Source: Amoebophrya sp. A120
Lineage: Eukaryota > Sar > Dinophyceae > Syndiniales > Amoebophryaceae
Length of the DNA stretch: 64,000 bases
Assembly: GCA_905178155.1 (NCBI GenBank)
Contig: CAJINV010000005.1
Coordinates: 2,358,054-2,422,053 of the forward strand
Direction of reading: 5' to 3'
Numbering within the stretch: position 1 is the stretch's first letter; each line of letters opens with the position of its first letter. Below the pieces are notes generated by a model. That model had not been told where the DNA came from, ran no database searches, and worked only from the letters and a program-made list of their open reading frames with translations. The translations under genes were made by a program, and so were the position numbers. This document shows positions 1 to 11,500 of the stretch, one piece after another.

Positions 1-91
1 GGAGGCCCTTCATTTTACAGCTCAAGAAAAGTTTTCCTGTTCTCGGTGCTCTTGGCCTTTTCTCATGTTTTCTCTCGGGTGTTGTGTGCAG

Positions 92-238
92 CTTCTTGAC
101 GGGTCTACCAACCAAGGATACAACGCAGGTAGATGGATAATTAAGTGGGGCTTTGTGGATGATCCTTTCACCGCCGGGTGCGGGACAGCTACGTGGTCGC
201 GCAAGATCTGGCTTGGATTTCGTGCGCGGAACAAGTGA
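92..238 (+). CDS. Possible terminal exon of an upstream gene (5' part outside the window)
   Basis: A pyrimidine-rich stretch ends in TGTGCAG at 91. An open frame of 48 codons follows and stops at TGA 236-238. The peptide includes GRWIIKWGFVDDPF and AGCGTATWSRKIW, whose tryptophans and glycines look more like protein than noise. An overlapping open frame at 153-515 is less convincing because it has no splice or start context. I recognise no family. This is an inference from one acceptor site and one short frame. Confidence 0.3.
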   Translation, partial: LLDGSTNQGYNAGRWIIKWGFVDDPFTAGCGTATWSRKIWLGFRARNK

Positions 239-539
239 ATATGCTGGATCAGTGTTTGTATTTGAATTTGTTTCAGAGTATGACTACAAAGCGGACAACC
301 GCGCAAAAATTCTCAACGAACAAGTTGGCGGCCAGATCTTTCTATTAATCGACATGATCAGCTCTGCTTATCTGCAGGCACTATCGGTGGACGAAACACT
401 CTTCGATCTTCGGGAGTGGTCCAGGAAAAGCGAATTGTTAGAGTTGTGCCGATGCAAAGTACGAAGCACTTTTTACTCTGGTTGCTTGTATGAAATGAAA
501 ACAAAAGAAAATTAGTACTAGATCATACCGACGAAGACG
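239..539. other. Intergenic spacer
   Basis: This lies between the putative terminal exon and the ATG at 540. It is AT-richer than the coding sequence. I see no promoter motif, element or RNA gene in it. Confidence 0.5.
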
Positions 540-3161
540 ATGTCCGCAACTCCTGTGTCGTCCCCAGGCTACGCCGACGAGATCCTGGCCCAGGAGCCCT
601 CGTTTTTCTCGAAGTTTTGCCTCGACGGGCTGCTGGCCCTCGCGGATTGTGTCGTGTTGCTCGGGCTGCTGGCGTATCAACTGTAAAAATGTCTGGGTCT
701 GGAAGATTCAGACACTTGTCATGCACGTTTTGCATGGGGATGGGCCCTGATGTCTGTGATGCATGCCCTAGCATCACAGATTTTTTGAGAGCTTCTTGAT
801 GCCTATTTCGCATGACAAATGCCCTCTCCGCGTAGCAAGAATTACACTGCCTTTGGTACTCATGCAATACAGATTTTTTTGGAATCCAAATGCAGCATCA
901 CAAGTTGAATTCTTCCAGACCCAGACATTTTTACATTTGATATGGCGCTGATCTCCCAGCTCCGCCGCACCAAGTCGTTGCTGGGACTGTCTCTGCAGAC
1001 GATCGTGGCGCTGACGGTCACTATCAACTGCAAAGCTGTCTGGCTCTGGAAGGATGCGAGCTTGTGATGCGTGTTGCGGATCATACAAAAATCTGTGTTG
1101 CGTGACTTGCAAAAGGTGTCCATTTCTGGCCATGCTGAGAGGGCATTTCTCATGCAGTATAGGCATCACCTTCTCCTTCACCAAGGGGCTGCAGAACCTG
1201 TTATGCTAGGCCCTACATTCCAGACTTGGTGGAACTTGGAGAAACTGCATGACAAATCTCGGAAGACTTACCGTTTGTAGCTTTTATAAAGAAATGGGAC
1301 GCCCTGCCCTTAGCCTTCCAACATGACAAATCGAAATCTCGGAATCTTCCAGACCCAGATTTATTTGCACTCGATAGTCACGCGGGTGCTGCATTTTGCC
1401 TCCTGTGTTCTCGGTTTCCACTTTGACGCCACCCGGTTTTTGCTGCTGGACTTGGCGTATGAACTGCAAAAGTATCGTACTAGTATAAATTGCAATACAA
1501 ATTTCCTCAGCATGAGAAATAAAACTTGTCATGCGGATCCACCTTAACAATAGAATTTGTAATGCATAAACGCGATTAGTACGAGTACGATGCTTTTGCA
1601 CAGGATATGGCGATCGTGGTGGCCCTGGTATTTGTCTGCCTCCAGGTGTTCGAGTTTTTCCCGACCTACCAGGGACTATCAAATGTAAAAATGTCTGGGT
1701 CTGGAAGGTTGGAACTTGTCATGCTGAATCTGAATCATGCAAGAAATCTGTGTTGCGTGATTACCAACAGCCGTCGTTTTTTACCAAGTTGAGAGGCAAT
1801 TTCTCATGCAGGATCGGCATGCTAGAGATCTCACAGAGTTTGTCATGCTAGGCGCTGCATTCCAGTCCTCATGAGTCATAGAAAACCTGCATGACAAACC
1901 TGGTAACCTTCCAGACCCAGACATTTTTACATTTGATAGGGACTCGCGGTGGACAAATTCGGCCGGTTTTTGCACCCCAACGACCATGCGCAGTGTGCCT
2001 GCCTGTACGTCGCGGCCCTCACGATCGCGCTGTTGACCATGTCGATCCGCCGAACAGAATATGCGCGTGCACACCTCGTTCTCAACATTTTTCTTCGCAA
2101 AAGAAGGCCAATTAAGTATTGTGGAGCCAGTGCTTCTCTTTTAATATCAGTGGCATGCGCATACTTCAAACCTGAAGCTTCGAAATACGATTGACCGGAC
2201 CACCAGGAGGATCACAGCACAACTCCAAGTCGTGTTGTTGTACATACACTGTACTGTTTTTTGAGTAGTTGCTGTTCCTGTATCAGACAATTTTAATTTT
2301 TTACAAAGGCAAAGGGGATGCAAGGAAGTCGAGTTCTTGTGCACTGTGCATACAGGAGCAAGCTTCAGCTCGTTCGTCTTTTGCTTTCACGAGATTCTCA
2401 CCCTCCTCGCACTGTTGCCCCAACTCTACATGTTCGCCGCCACTGCCCCGGAATCCCGGTCGGTGGACTTACTGTTGAAAATGGATTTCCTGCTCTTTTT
2501 CGGCCTCAGCAAGGTTTTGAACCTCGGGTTTTGGATCCTGTTCCCCGTACTCATCAGTGGGGTAAAAATATCGTCAAGTGCGGACACGATTTCTGGGATA
2601 GAAGCGAGTGCAGCTGCGGGCACTGCAGCTCTCGCTGCCTCCGGGGTAGAAGTCTCACCGAGCGATCCAGCTGCGGTGGCCTCAACAGCATCGCCAGGAC
2701 TAACAGGAGCAGCAGCAGCAGCCGACCAGCAGGCGTCTAGTGCGACAGCCGCGCCAATAGTAAGTCCACCAGCCGCGGCCTCGCGCGGCTACCCCGCGAA
2801 CCGTGGCGTGCAGATGTTCGCGGAGTTTGTCAATTTGCTTCTCCTTTCGGACTTCCTCTACGGCCGACTCCGAGTTCGGGAGAGCGTTCGGACTTTTCTC
2901 ATCCGGAATTTTGGCTTTCTGCTTCATTTTCTCGCCGGGGAAAAACGGAGTCGGAGCAGCGAAAGCAGTGCGGACATGGATTATATGACGGGAGAGGGTG
3001 ATGTTGATATGTGGAACATGCAGAATGGAAATTATGGAAACAACAAAGCGGATGGGTCGGCGATGCAGACCGTAGGTACCAGTGCCGGAGGTGGGGGAAA
3101 GGGGGGAAGCTATTTGTTCAACTACGATAAGAATTCCATGATGGATCACGACATGATATGA
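540..3161 (+). CDS. KDEL-receptor (ERD2)-like membrane protein, first of two paralogues
   Basis: Model join(540..674, 948..1021, 1382..1457, 1613..1676, 1944..2066, 2356..3161) gives 425 residues. The family (ER lumen protein-retaining receptors) consists of seven-helix Golgi/ER proteins that return escaped ER proteins. After intron removal the N-terminal third reads SQLRRTKSLLGLSLQT then ALTVTRVLHFAS, which lines up with the first helices of KDEL receptors (SRSCAGISGKSQ, then FTARYLDLF). Later EILTLLALLPQLYM matches the conserved ESVAILPQLFM helix. Helices continue to about residue 245. A 90-residue Ala/Ser-rich insertion then precedes a last helix, LLLSDFLYG. The tail is Gly/Asn-rich and ends in MMDHDMI. 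Four introns are TIR elements and one (2067-2355) is GT-AG. Family hit is strong; KDEL binding is not shown. Confidence 0.82.
675..942. mobile_element. Family A intronic element
   Basis: Terminal inverted repeats start TATCAACTGTAAAAATGTCT and end with the complement. The 5-bp direct repeat TGGCG lies at 670-674 and 943-947. Excision with one repeat joins LLA to LISQLRRT in the ERD2-like frame. Confidence 0.9.
1022..1376. mobile_element. Family A intronic element
   Basis: The degenerate left end TATCAACTGCAAAGCTGTCT pairs with a right end of CCAGACCCAGATTTATTTGC. Flanking repeat GTCAC at 1017-1021 and 1377-1381. Excision joins TV to TRVLHF. Confidence 0.88.
1458..1607. mobile_element. Family B intronic element
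   Basis: The left end TATGAACTGCAAAAGTATCG and the right end CGATGCTTTTGCACAGGATA are inverted copies. Flanking repeat TGGCG at 1453-1457 and 1608-1612. At about 150 bp this is one of the shortest families. Confidence 0.9.
1677..1938. mobile_element. Family A intronic element
   Basis: Near-perfect termini (TATCAAATGTAAAAATGTCT and complement). Flanking repeat GGGAC at 1672-1676 and 1939-1943. Excision joins YQG to LAVDKFG. Confidence 0.92.
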
Positions 3162-3762
3162 AAAATAAGAAGTGCAAACCGAGGACTTTGAAGCAGAATG
3201 TCGCTGGCGATCAGGATGATGTGTGGAAATCGTGAATCAGAATCACAATTCATTTTTTCACCAAATTGTCTACGTAGGGAGGAGTTGACGGGTTTGGTTT
3301 CGACATAGGAAGATTGCGGCTCGCTGTGCAACAGAGTTTTCTTTCGTCTTATTTGCTATCATGCTTCTGAATTTATCGTCGAGAGTCTATCACCAGCGCC
3401 GATTCATCGTTGCGCTCGAGAGTCTACCTCTCTAGTCGCGGCGCGCTCGTGTTTCGAAGAGAGCGAAATCGAGAAGGTAGAGGATGAAAAAACAGCGTCG
3501 TGTGACGTAGAACGTGCAGAGTGACGAATCAGCTGCAAAACAATACTGAGTTGAGTCGGTAAAGCACTGCGAAGAAGGATCTGCTCCTCGACATCGATTC
3601 GTTTCAAGAAGGTAGAAGCGAATCAGTTCGTAGTTGTATGACACATAGATACTATGTGTTCTACCGTTGAAGCGTAGATTCACACTGTCCGTGTGCCGCA
3701 CATCCAGACCTGCAGTTGTACATGTAGAAAGATACTCATCAGCTTTTCCTCAGCTCAACAAC
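3162..3762. other. Intergenic spacer with a small hairpin
   Basis: There is no convincing gene here. The 11-mer TCGAGAGTCTA occurs twice near 3377 and 3415. A perfect 8-bp hairpin lies at 3641-3659, about 100 nt upstream of the next start codon. No promoter motif is recognisable. Confidence 0.5.
3641..3659. repeat. Perfect inverted repeat, 8-bp arms
   Basis: ACACATAG, loop ATA, CTATGTGT. It sits in the leader region of the FHA-RING gene. It could be an RNA hairpin or a dyad binding site; the sequence alone does not decide. Confidence 0.5.
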
Positions 3763-6700
3763 ATGACCTCCTTCGACATGGATCTGTCCCCGAGCAGCCT
3801 GATTCCCGTCCCGAACAGCACGGTTCGGTTGGCGGAGGAGCTGGGTGCCATTGGGAGTGAAGACGAAGAAGGAGCACTGCACAGTCGAAGTAACGACAAC
3901 CACCACTCGGAGAAGACTGGCTTCGAGGATGAAAATACCGGAAAGAGCGTCGAGCCTGTATTGAGAAAACTTGTCAAGTACACCATCAAACTGACCAGGA
4001 TCGCGGACTTGGAAAAGGTGCACGACGTGTTTTTCTCTTGCGCATCCGACAGAAAAGTTCATCTTGCAGATCATGATGTTAACGAGCAACCAAAAGAAGA
4101 TGAAGTAGATCTTGGTCTGGAAAAAGTATTCAACAACTCTTCGTCAACATCTTCCTCTTCAACACACACCGCTTTGACCACCGGCGGGAAAGGACTTGGG
4201 GCGGACTTGGCGAAAAATCAAGATGGAGCTGCATCAAGAATCCTGCACAGAAATATGAAAACCGGTGAAAAATCTAGTTGTTGTCCTGTTCGGCGAGAAG
4301 ATGATCATGGGACGACAACTGCGACAGGGTCGTGCGGTGGGAAGACGACTTCCAGGGGAGCTGGTGCAACATCCACCTCTATTAGCAGTTCACTCGGAGG
4401 TCCTTGTCCTCGAGGTCGTGGCTCCGTTAAGGTGAAAGACATCGCGCTCCTGCACGATCAGTCTATTTCGCGGTCGTACACCCGCGTTGTTTTCACAACG
4501 AAATCCTCATCTTCAAGTGCGCCGGGTAGTTCTCGAGGTCAGGGTAGTCGTAGTTCTACGTCGGCGAGGACAACGTCCAGTGCCCCCATCGTGCTCCGGT
4601 GTGGCCGCCGACCGGGCAACGAGCTGGTGATCGACGACCAACGAATTAGCGGCATTCACTTCTTGCTGAGACAGGTATTGTTTTTACATGAGTTTTGTTT
4701 GCTGCCGTGTTCTGCAAGGCAAGGGCGGGTGCACAGAACATCATTCCTGTTTTTGCTATCGTTCATCATTCCTGCACGGCCTCGTTTATCATTCCTGTTT
4801 TTGCTATCGCCATCAAAGTGGTAGTACGCTGAAGAAAAAAAGAAACCTAAGTTCAAATTTGTACCACATTTAAACATACAGATGCCAGAGCGTGTGGAGC
4901 CTCCACCTCGGCAAGAAGAAAGCGACAAGTTCCCCACCACCAGCTCGAACAAGGATCCACTACCACCACCCGTGTTCCACCTCGTAGACAGTTCGACAAA
5001 CGGCGTGTGGGTGAACGGCGTTCCCGTCGAGGACAAGACGCAGTTGAGCGACGGCGACGTCGTGACGCTTTTGCACGACCCGAAGGTTCCGGTGAGGGAG
5101 CGGATGTCCTTTCTGGTGCAGATCGAGGTAGACGTCGAGGAGGTGGAAGAGGGAAAAAGCGGCGAGTTGGAAGTAGGAGGGCAAACGACAATGCGGGAGC
5201 TGCAGTTCTGCCGAACCGTGGTGTTGAGCAACTTGCTTGGAACTACGACCTCTGAGGCAGCTCCAGCGTCTGCTCCTGCGTCATCGTCGTGCCTGTCTAC
5301 TTCGGCCGCACAGAAGATGAGAGCCGCAGATGTAGCGAAGAATCGTGGACGAGATGAAGATGAAGATGAATGTGCGAAACCCTTCCCCCCTCCAGCAGCA
5401 GAAGCCATAGGAGAAGATGAAATAAATGAAGACGACCACCCTGCGGTCGTTCTGTCCGCTTCCATGCTACGGAAAAAGTACAACTTTGCCACGCCCAGTC
5501 GCCAGCACGGGTCGGCAGTTCTGAACAACAGCGGGCTACTCGTACAACAACAGCCCGGTTGTGGTCTATTAAGCGGGGGAGAGGAGCAACTTGCAGCTCC
5601 TAGTGAACATACACCGTCGGCAGCCGTGGCGCCGGCTGAGGAGGGGACGACGGCTACAAAAAACGGCCCTCGTGAAGCACATGCTCCAGCAGCGAGCAGT
5701 ACCGGCTACGGCCAGAGAATCACGATCGCAGAAAACACCGCAGCCGCCGCGGTCGAATCGTGTCGGCGGAACCTTGCTTTGGTGTGTGCGGGGCCTGACA
5801 GCGAAGATTTGGATGAAACAGAAGAGCAAGTGGAGGATATGCTTGGCGACAGCGGAGGCACGGGCGGGATGGGGACACTTAATCAGAATCTGAACAAGCG
5901 CGCCGAGGAGGCATCAAGTTCTTCCTCTTCCTCATCTTCAAGAAAGGATAACTGTTCTACGTCGGAAATTCTACAAGCAGCAGGCGAAAAGCAAAAGGAA
6001 AACAACGTCGGACGACAGAGTGCAGGCACGACGGGCAGTTTTCCTGTTGAGGCGAGCAGGGACGGCGAAGTTGTGCGTGTCCCATCAAGTTGTAGGCCAA
6101 TTGGGGAAGAACCGTCTTCATCCTCCAGCTCGTCCTCGTCCGCCGCATCGAGCAGTAGGAGCTCCGAATTGCCAAAAGAGCCAGTCGCACCGGGAGATGG
6201 AGCCGTGGCGGGGGTTGTAGTCTCGTCCACAACTACGGTTGTAGCTCCTTCCGCAAGCGCGACTACCACACCACCAGCCAGTGGACGAGTGAATGTAAAC
6301 AACGAAACGGATGATCGTCAGAGTAGACCGAGACCGCCCCCAACCGCACCACCTCCAGCGTTTCTGGCCAGTGCTGCCGGTCGAACATCTTCAACTAGCC
6401 TCACAAGTCGCTTTCCACCGGCGCAAGTGGATCATCTTCAGGCAGGCAGCTCATCCAGTAGTCCTACGGAGCTGCAAGAAGAGGAGCAAGAATTATTTCA
6501 AACTGTGCTGCAGCCAGGCCCGGGAGGAAAAAACATTCGAGTGCGAGTGAAGACGACCAAGAAGGCGCAGGTAGTGCCCGTAGCAGCTTCTTCGTCGTCG
6601 GATGGTAGAAGAAGTTCCTCGGCCTCGTCATCGTCGAGTAGCACGGTTACAGGGCCGCAAGACGAACGAGGAACTACGGAAAGAGCAGGCAATAGCACAG

Positions 6701-7459
6701 AAGAAATTGGTATTATTCCAGACGCATCATCGGTTGAGATGTCGGACAAGAATTCTCGAGGTCGAGTCGAAAATCATTCCAGAAGTGCAGAACTTGCAGG
6801 AGTCACCACGACGGGTGCTGGGGCAACTAGTACAACAACTCCTGTAGAAGTAACTAACGACAGTGCAGGTCATCTTGCAACATCCTCCACCCAGCTCCGA
6901 GACGAGCTGTTGCAAGACATCACTTGTGGTGTTTGCTGCGACGTTTTGTATATGAACTGCAAAAGTATTGTACTCGTATAAATGCATTACAAATTTCTTC
7001 AGCGTGAGAAATAAAATTTCTCATGCTGATTTACCTTAAGAAAAATATTTGTAATGCAAGGCTTGCATTTATACGAGTACGATACTTTTGCACAGGATAT
7101 TGTACAAGCCGATCTGCGTGATTCCCTGCCTGCACAACTTCTGTTCCAGCTGCTACTTGGAGTGGGTGCACACGTCCGTCGTCGCGAAACGAACGATGAA
7201 GCCGCCGAAGGAGCAGTGCCCGATTTGCCGGGTCGAGGTGACGCATCGGCAGCTGAACTGTCCTCTAATCGGGATCGTGGACACGTTTTTGAAAAACCAC
7301 CCCGAGAAAAAGCGAACGGAAAACGATTTGGCAGAGCAAGACCGGAAGGAGGCGAACCTGCTGCAGACCAAATCCTTTCTGGAAAAGTATCCGCCAAACG
7401 CGCCGGGGCGACGGCGACCGGTCACGCGGGAGAACTCCGTGGCCTGCAGTGTGATGTAG
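3763..7459 (+). CDS. FHA and RING finger protein, probable E3 ubiquitin ligase (CHFR/RNF8-like architecture)
   Basis: Model join(3763..4674, 4882..6950, 7105..7459) gives 1111 residues. An FHA domain (phosphothreonine binding) spans about 275-390: GRRPGNELVID, then ISGIHFLLR, then after a GT-AG intron LVDSSTNGVWVNG and LSDGDVVTL. These match the GR, S..H and NG..NG blocks of the family. A long low-complexity Ser/Thr/Ala/acidic linker follows (about 390-975). Near the C-terminus is a C3HC4 RING: CGVC, CLHNFCSSCY, CPIC. FHA plus RING is the layout of CHFR and RNF8, which ubiquitinate targets in mitotic checkpoint or DNA damage signalling. That role here is inference. A family B element interrupts the RING between its first and second cysteine pairs; excision reads DVLYKPICVIPC. 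The start is the first ATG with a downstream acidic N-terminus. Confidence 0.85.
6951..7099. mobile_element. Family B intronic element inside the RING finger
   Basis: Ends TATGAACTGCAAAAGTATTG and CGATACTTTTGCACAGGATA. Flanking repeat TTGTA at 6946-6950 and 7100-7104. Retention would truncate the RING at a TAA inside the element (TAAATGC at 6979). Confidence 0.92.
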
Positions 7460-8567
7460 TAGTTAGTATCTGTATTGCTACGGAACGGCTGGAAGTCTAA
7501 ATGAAATATATGCACAATGAAGATTCTGTTTCTATTGTGACAACGAGCTTGCGGAGATTTTTTTCAAAAAGTACTTCTATCTACGTCGAAGTTGAGAATA
7601 AAGAAAATCGATTGTTGATGCTCAGTGAGCACATTGTGCGAGGCGATGGAAACAATGGGACGGAGGACGAGCAGCAGTTTGTAGTATAACGAAAGTTTCA
7701 AAGCCTTGACTTCTCTCCTAAAATTATGCCGAACTGAACTCCGAAGATGCAAAATAAAGTCGAATGCAACTAAAGATGAACTGAACAGTGCAGTTTTCTA
7801 GCGAATTAAGAGACGTCCGTCTCTGTCGTTGGAATTAAAAGGCGCTTTTCCGCTGGCAGTCTGCAGCGGTATTTGGACCTAAGTCTTAAGCACCTTTGCC
7901 CTCGCGATGAAACCTCTCGGTGACGCTACAAGACTTATTTCGGTGAAGTTGCAAAAGTTGATGTAGGCATGATCGTGTCATGCTCAGAACTTCACGTGTC
8001 GCGTTTCTGGAACCGATCAGTGTCAGCGGTCGTCGGTGTCATTTTCTTACACGTGTCGACGTTGTTGAGGTTGCCATTTCGTGGTTCTGACTTTTGATAA
8101 AGTGAGTACGTCTAGTTCCACACAGATGTCGGTATTTTGCCTGAAAGCTGTCCATTCGGTCGTTTTGCGTTGCTGTGCTATGCCCTTTTTCGTGCATTCG
8201 TCCGCCTCTGTGCATTTGTCGTCTTCGTGCGCTTGTAGTTTCATCGTAAAGATTGTCTTTCCCAGATGATAGATTCGTCCAGGTTTCTCTTTCTGTTCGT
8301 TTACGTATGTATTCAGGAGCGTGGTTTGACGTTTTAACACAACACGATAAAAATCATACTTGCACGACCCGTCAAGAATTTTCACAATTTAAGAAACTAC
8401 AACCCCTTTTCTTCTAGTCCCCAACTTTACACTTCTACACTTCGATTTTTGCAAGCGTATACAACGAGCAACTTCCTCCTATTGAACAAAGCTTCCTTGC
8501 TGATAAAATTCTTTATCAAATCTAACTTCTCACTTCCCCCAGAGAAACAAAAGTTGTGAAGTCGAAA
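7460..8567. other. Intergenic spacer, 1.1 kb
   Basis: Short open frames occur on both strands (7501-7689, 8047-8385) but none has splice context or protein-like composition. No terminal-repeat element was seen. It holds the 3' region of the RING gene and the 5' region of the next gene. Confidence 0.5.
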
Positions 8568-11500
8568 ATGGTTCATCCAGCATCGAAGCATGGCAGGCGA
8601 AGCAACCAGCTTTTTTCCCGCACCGTCTCCACGTCAACCGCTCTTGTCTTTCTCGCGACCACAACGACGCAAGACAGGCTTGTGCCCCTCGTTCAAGGCT
8701 TCGACGTAAAGAAGATCTTGCAGCACCAGAGTACAACTACGGTTGCTTCCGCGCGAGGACGGGTAAAAACGAGTGCCAGCACAGCAGATGATGATGAACA
8801 AGAAATAGGGCAGTCGGTAATACAGGTTCTTGATGATGCCGAAGAGAAGAAACCTGCTTCCGCGTTACATTTACAGCCCGCAGCTCTACAACTCACAGGG
8901 GCGGAAACTACCGAGGCTGACGTGCCTTTCGCGACATTTGCTGCGCCAGCTGCTGTTGTAGATGAAACTACAAGCAATTACCATCAAAATGGTGTCGAAT
9001 TACGCGGAGATGATGCAGCAGAGGAGCTGAACTACGAGCATGAACTAGCGTACTACATCCCGACGGATTTTCTAGAGAAGCAGGGCTCGTCGTCTTCGAC
9101 CACCCAGGACAACAATTTCGGCAAGGTGGGAGAGACATCAACGACCGATGCGCCGCCCATCTTGGATGCGACCGCGTCCGCCGGAGCGGGAGAGGAGGAG
9201 AAGCATAGGAAGGGAAATTTACAAAATAAAGGCAAGAAAAATTTCATCGCAGGGAACGCCGCGGCGAGCGGTTCCGTTGCGACCTCAAACGACGTATCCT
9301 GTGCAAAAGTATCGTACTCGTATATATAAATGCATTACAAATTTTCCCAGCATGAGAAATTGGAATATTTTAGTACAATTGGTTTTTAATTTGTAATGCG
9401 GTTTTACCTTAAGAAAATTATTTGTAATGCAAGACCTGCATTTATACGACTACGAGTGCGATACTTTTGCAATGCATACGAAGCAACCTCGGACGAAGAC
9501 GAGGTGGTCCGGGTTGGGTATCCTATTTGAAAACGTCCCCACCCAATAGTTGTAATGCAAATCTACATGGTGACAATGTTTCCCATGCGGAGCCCCATGA
9601 GAAGCAGTTTCTAGTCGTGTTTTGCAATTTGTCATGCTCCAATCAGCATGGTGTGCTAGGTCTGTGATGCTGCTGAGCTAGCTCAAACAGCACTACACTA
9701 CGATTCCAAATTTGTGATGCAAAACAGCCAAAACTTGTGGATTTGTCTAGCCGATTCCCCATCTTGACTATGGTGTGGGGACATTTTTACTCAGGATATT
9801 GGGCGACCAAAAACCATGGCCTCCAAGGGCGAAAAGTTTATCACGCATAAGGTATCTTGATCAATCTTCTATCGGTTATATACTTATTCTAGAGTTCATG
9901 TATTTCTAGTTTTCATCGCACGGGCACGCTTCATTTGTCTTTTCATGTCTTCCGCTTTGTCATACCCAGCCGCAGCCCCAGTGGCACTGACCAGCAGGAG
10001 TGGCAGGTGCATACGAGTACAAAAATTCTTCTAGACCGGCACCATGCAACACGAACTGTTTTCACGTGAGCAGTACCCTGTTCTTAAGTCCAAGACGAGT
10101 CAACAGCTGACATCACCTTCTCAGTCTGGAAATAAGTAAGTAGCCACGACGAAAGAATGATTAAATCCAACTGCTTCCACTCAAAATAAAAACTACAGGA
10201 CTCCATCATTTTTGGCTTCCTGACGGACAGTATCCTGGACATTCTGATTCTGATCGCCGACCTGATGTGCCTCTTCGCCTTCTACTCCGTCTACCGGTGC
10301 GTCGTTTCCCGGGGCGCCATATCAAATGTAAAAATGTCTGGGTCTGGAAGAATGCAACTTGTGATGCTGCATTTGGATTCCAGAGAAATCTGTATTGCAT
10401 GAGTACCAAAAGGAATGCAATTTTTGCTACGCGGAGGGGGCATCTGTCATGCGGAATAGGCATCAAGAAGCTCTCAAAAAATCTGTGATGCTAGGGCATG
10501 CATCACAGACATCAGGGCTCATGCAAAACGTGCGTGACAAGTCTGGATGACTGTGACCTGGCCCGTCTTTGATGGGCAGGCGGATGACCGTGACCTGTCT
10601 CGCCTATCAAGATCCCTAATCCGTAGCTCCTAGACGTTGCCTGGCCCGCGAATGACTCCAGGGCAGCCGGATGACTGTGACCTGGTTATAAAGGGCTTCG
10701 TCGATCGATTGCGCCACTAGGGCCTTGCGTTCCGGCTACTCCGGATCGCAATCGATGGAGGGCGGGACCTGCACCGGCGACAGGCGCTACCCAACCAACC
10801 AACCAACCAACCAAGTCTCAGAATCTTCCAGACCCAGACATTTTTGCATTTGATACGCCAAGGGAGTCTCCATTCAGTCCTTCACGGCCTTCGCCATGGC
10901 GCGGGTTTTGCATTCCTCTGCCCACGTGCTTCAAGTCCACTACCAGCCGACCTCGCTGCCGTACCTCCTCTACTTCGCGGTGGACATGTGCAACGTCGTG
11001 GTGGGGATGAGGGCTAGTTACGAACTCTGGACCAAGTCCAACTACGGGGACTTTGACGGCGATATCTGCGGCAGCTGGCTGTTACAGTGTTTTACGCCGA
11101 AAAAGTGGCACCACACGAATTTTGTGAAGCACGGGGGGCTGTTCGTGATGAGCCTGATTCTCGGGCTGGCCTGGTCCTGCTTCCGGTACGACGACGACGC
11201 GAGGAGCCGGGGCTTTTTGATGTTCGCAGCCTGCTCCTGCTGTGAGATCATCCAGTTGTTGGCCTGCTTGCCGCAGTTGTACATTCTGCACGTGGAGCGA
11301 AGGATTCCCGCGCTGTTGGGCGACTTTTTGATGCTGCAGGTACTGGTTGTTTCATCTATGATTTTTACGAAGGAGGTCTTTTTTTCAGCCGCGGCTGCTC
11401 ATCAGGACCTCCTTGCTCGTGAAAAAAATGTTAGCACCATTGGAATCAATGCTCGCGTTTCGGTTTCTCTTGTTTTTCCATCGAATACGAAAGTCACCGC

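Noticed and set aside
675-2066. Stop codons in the ERD2-like gene as evidence of a pseudogene
   Set aside because: All stops fall inside inverted-repeat elements or a GT-AG intron; removal restores a full family sequence.
4656-5528. Long open frame on the minus strand (290 codons)
   Set aside because: It lies opposite the FHA domain and Ser-rich linker, and its Ser-rich composition mirrors the sense strand.
10610-10810. tRNA gene in the SINE-like insert
   Set aside because: No cloverleaf or clear A and B boxes could be drawn.
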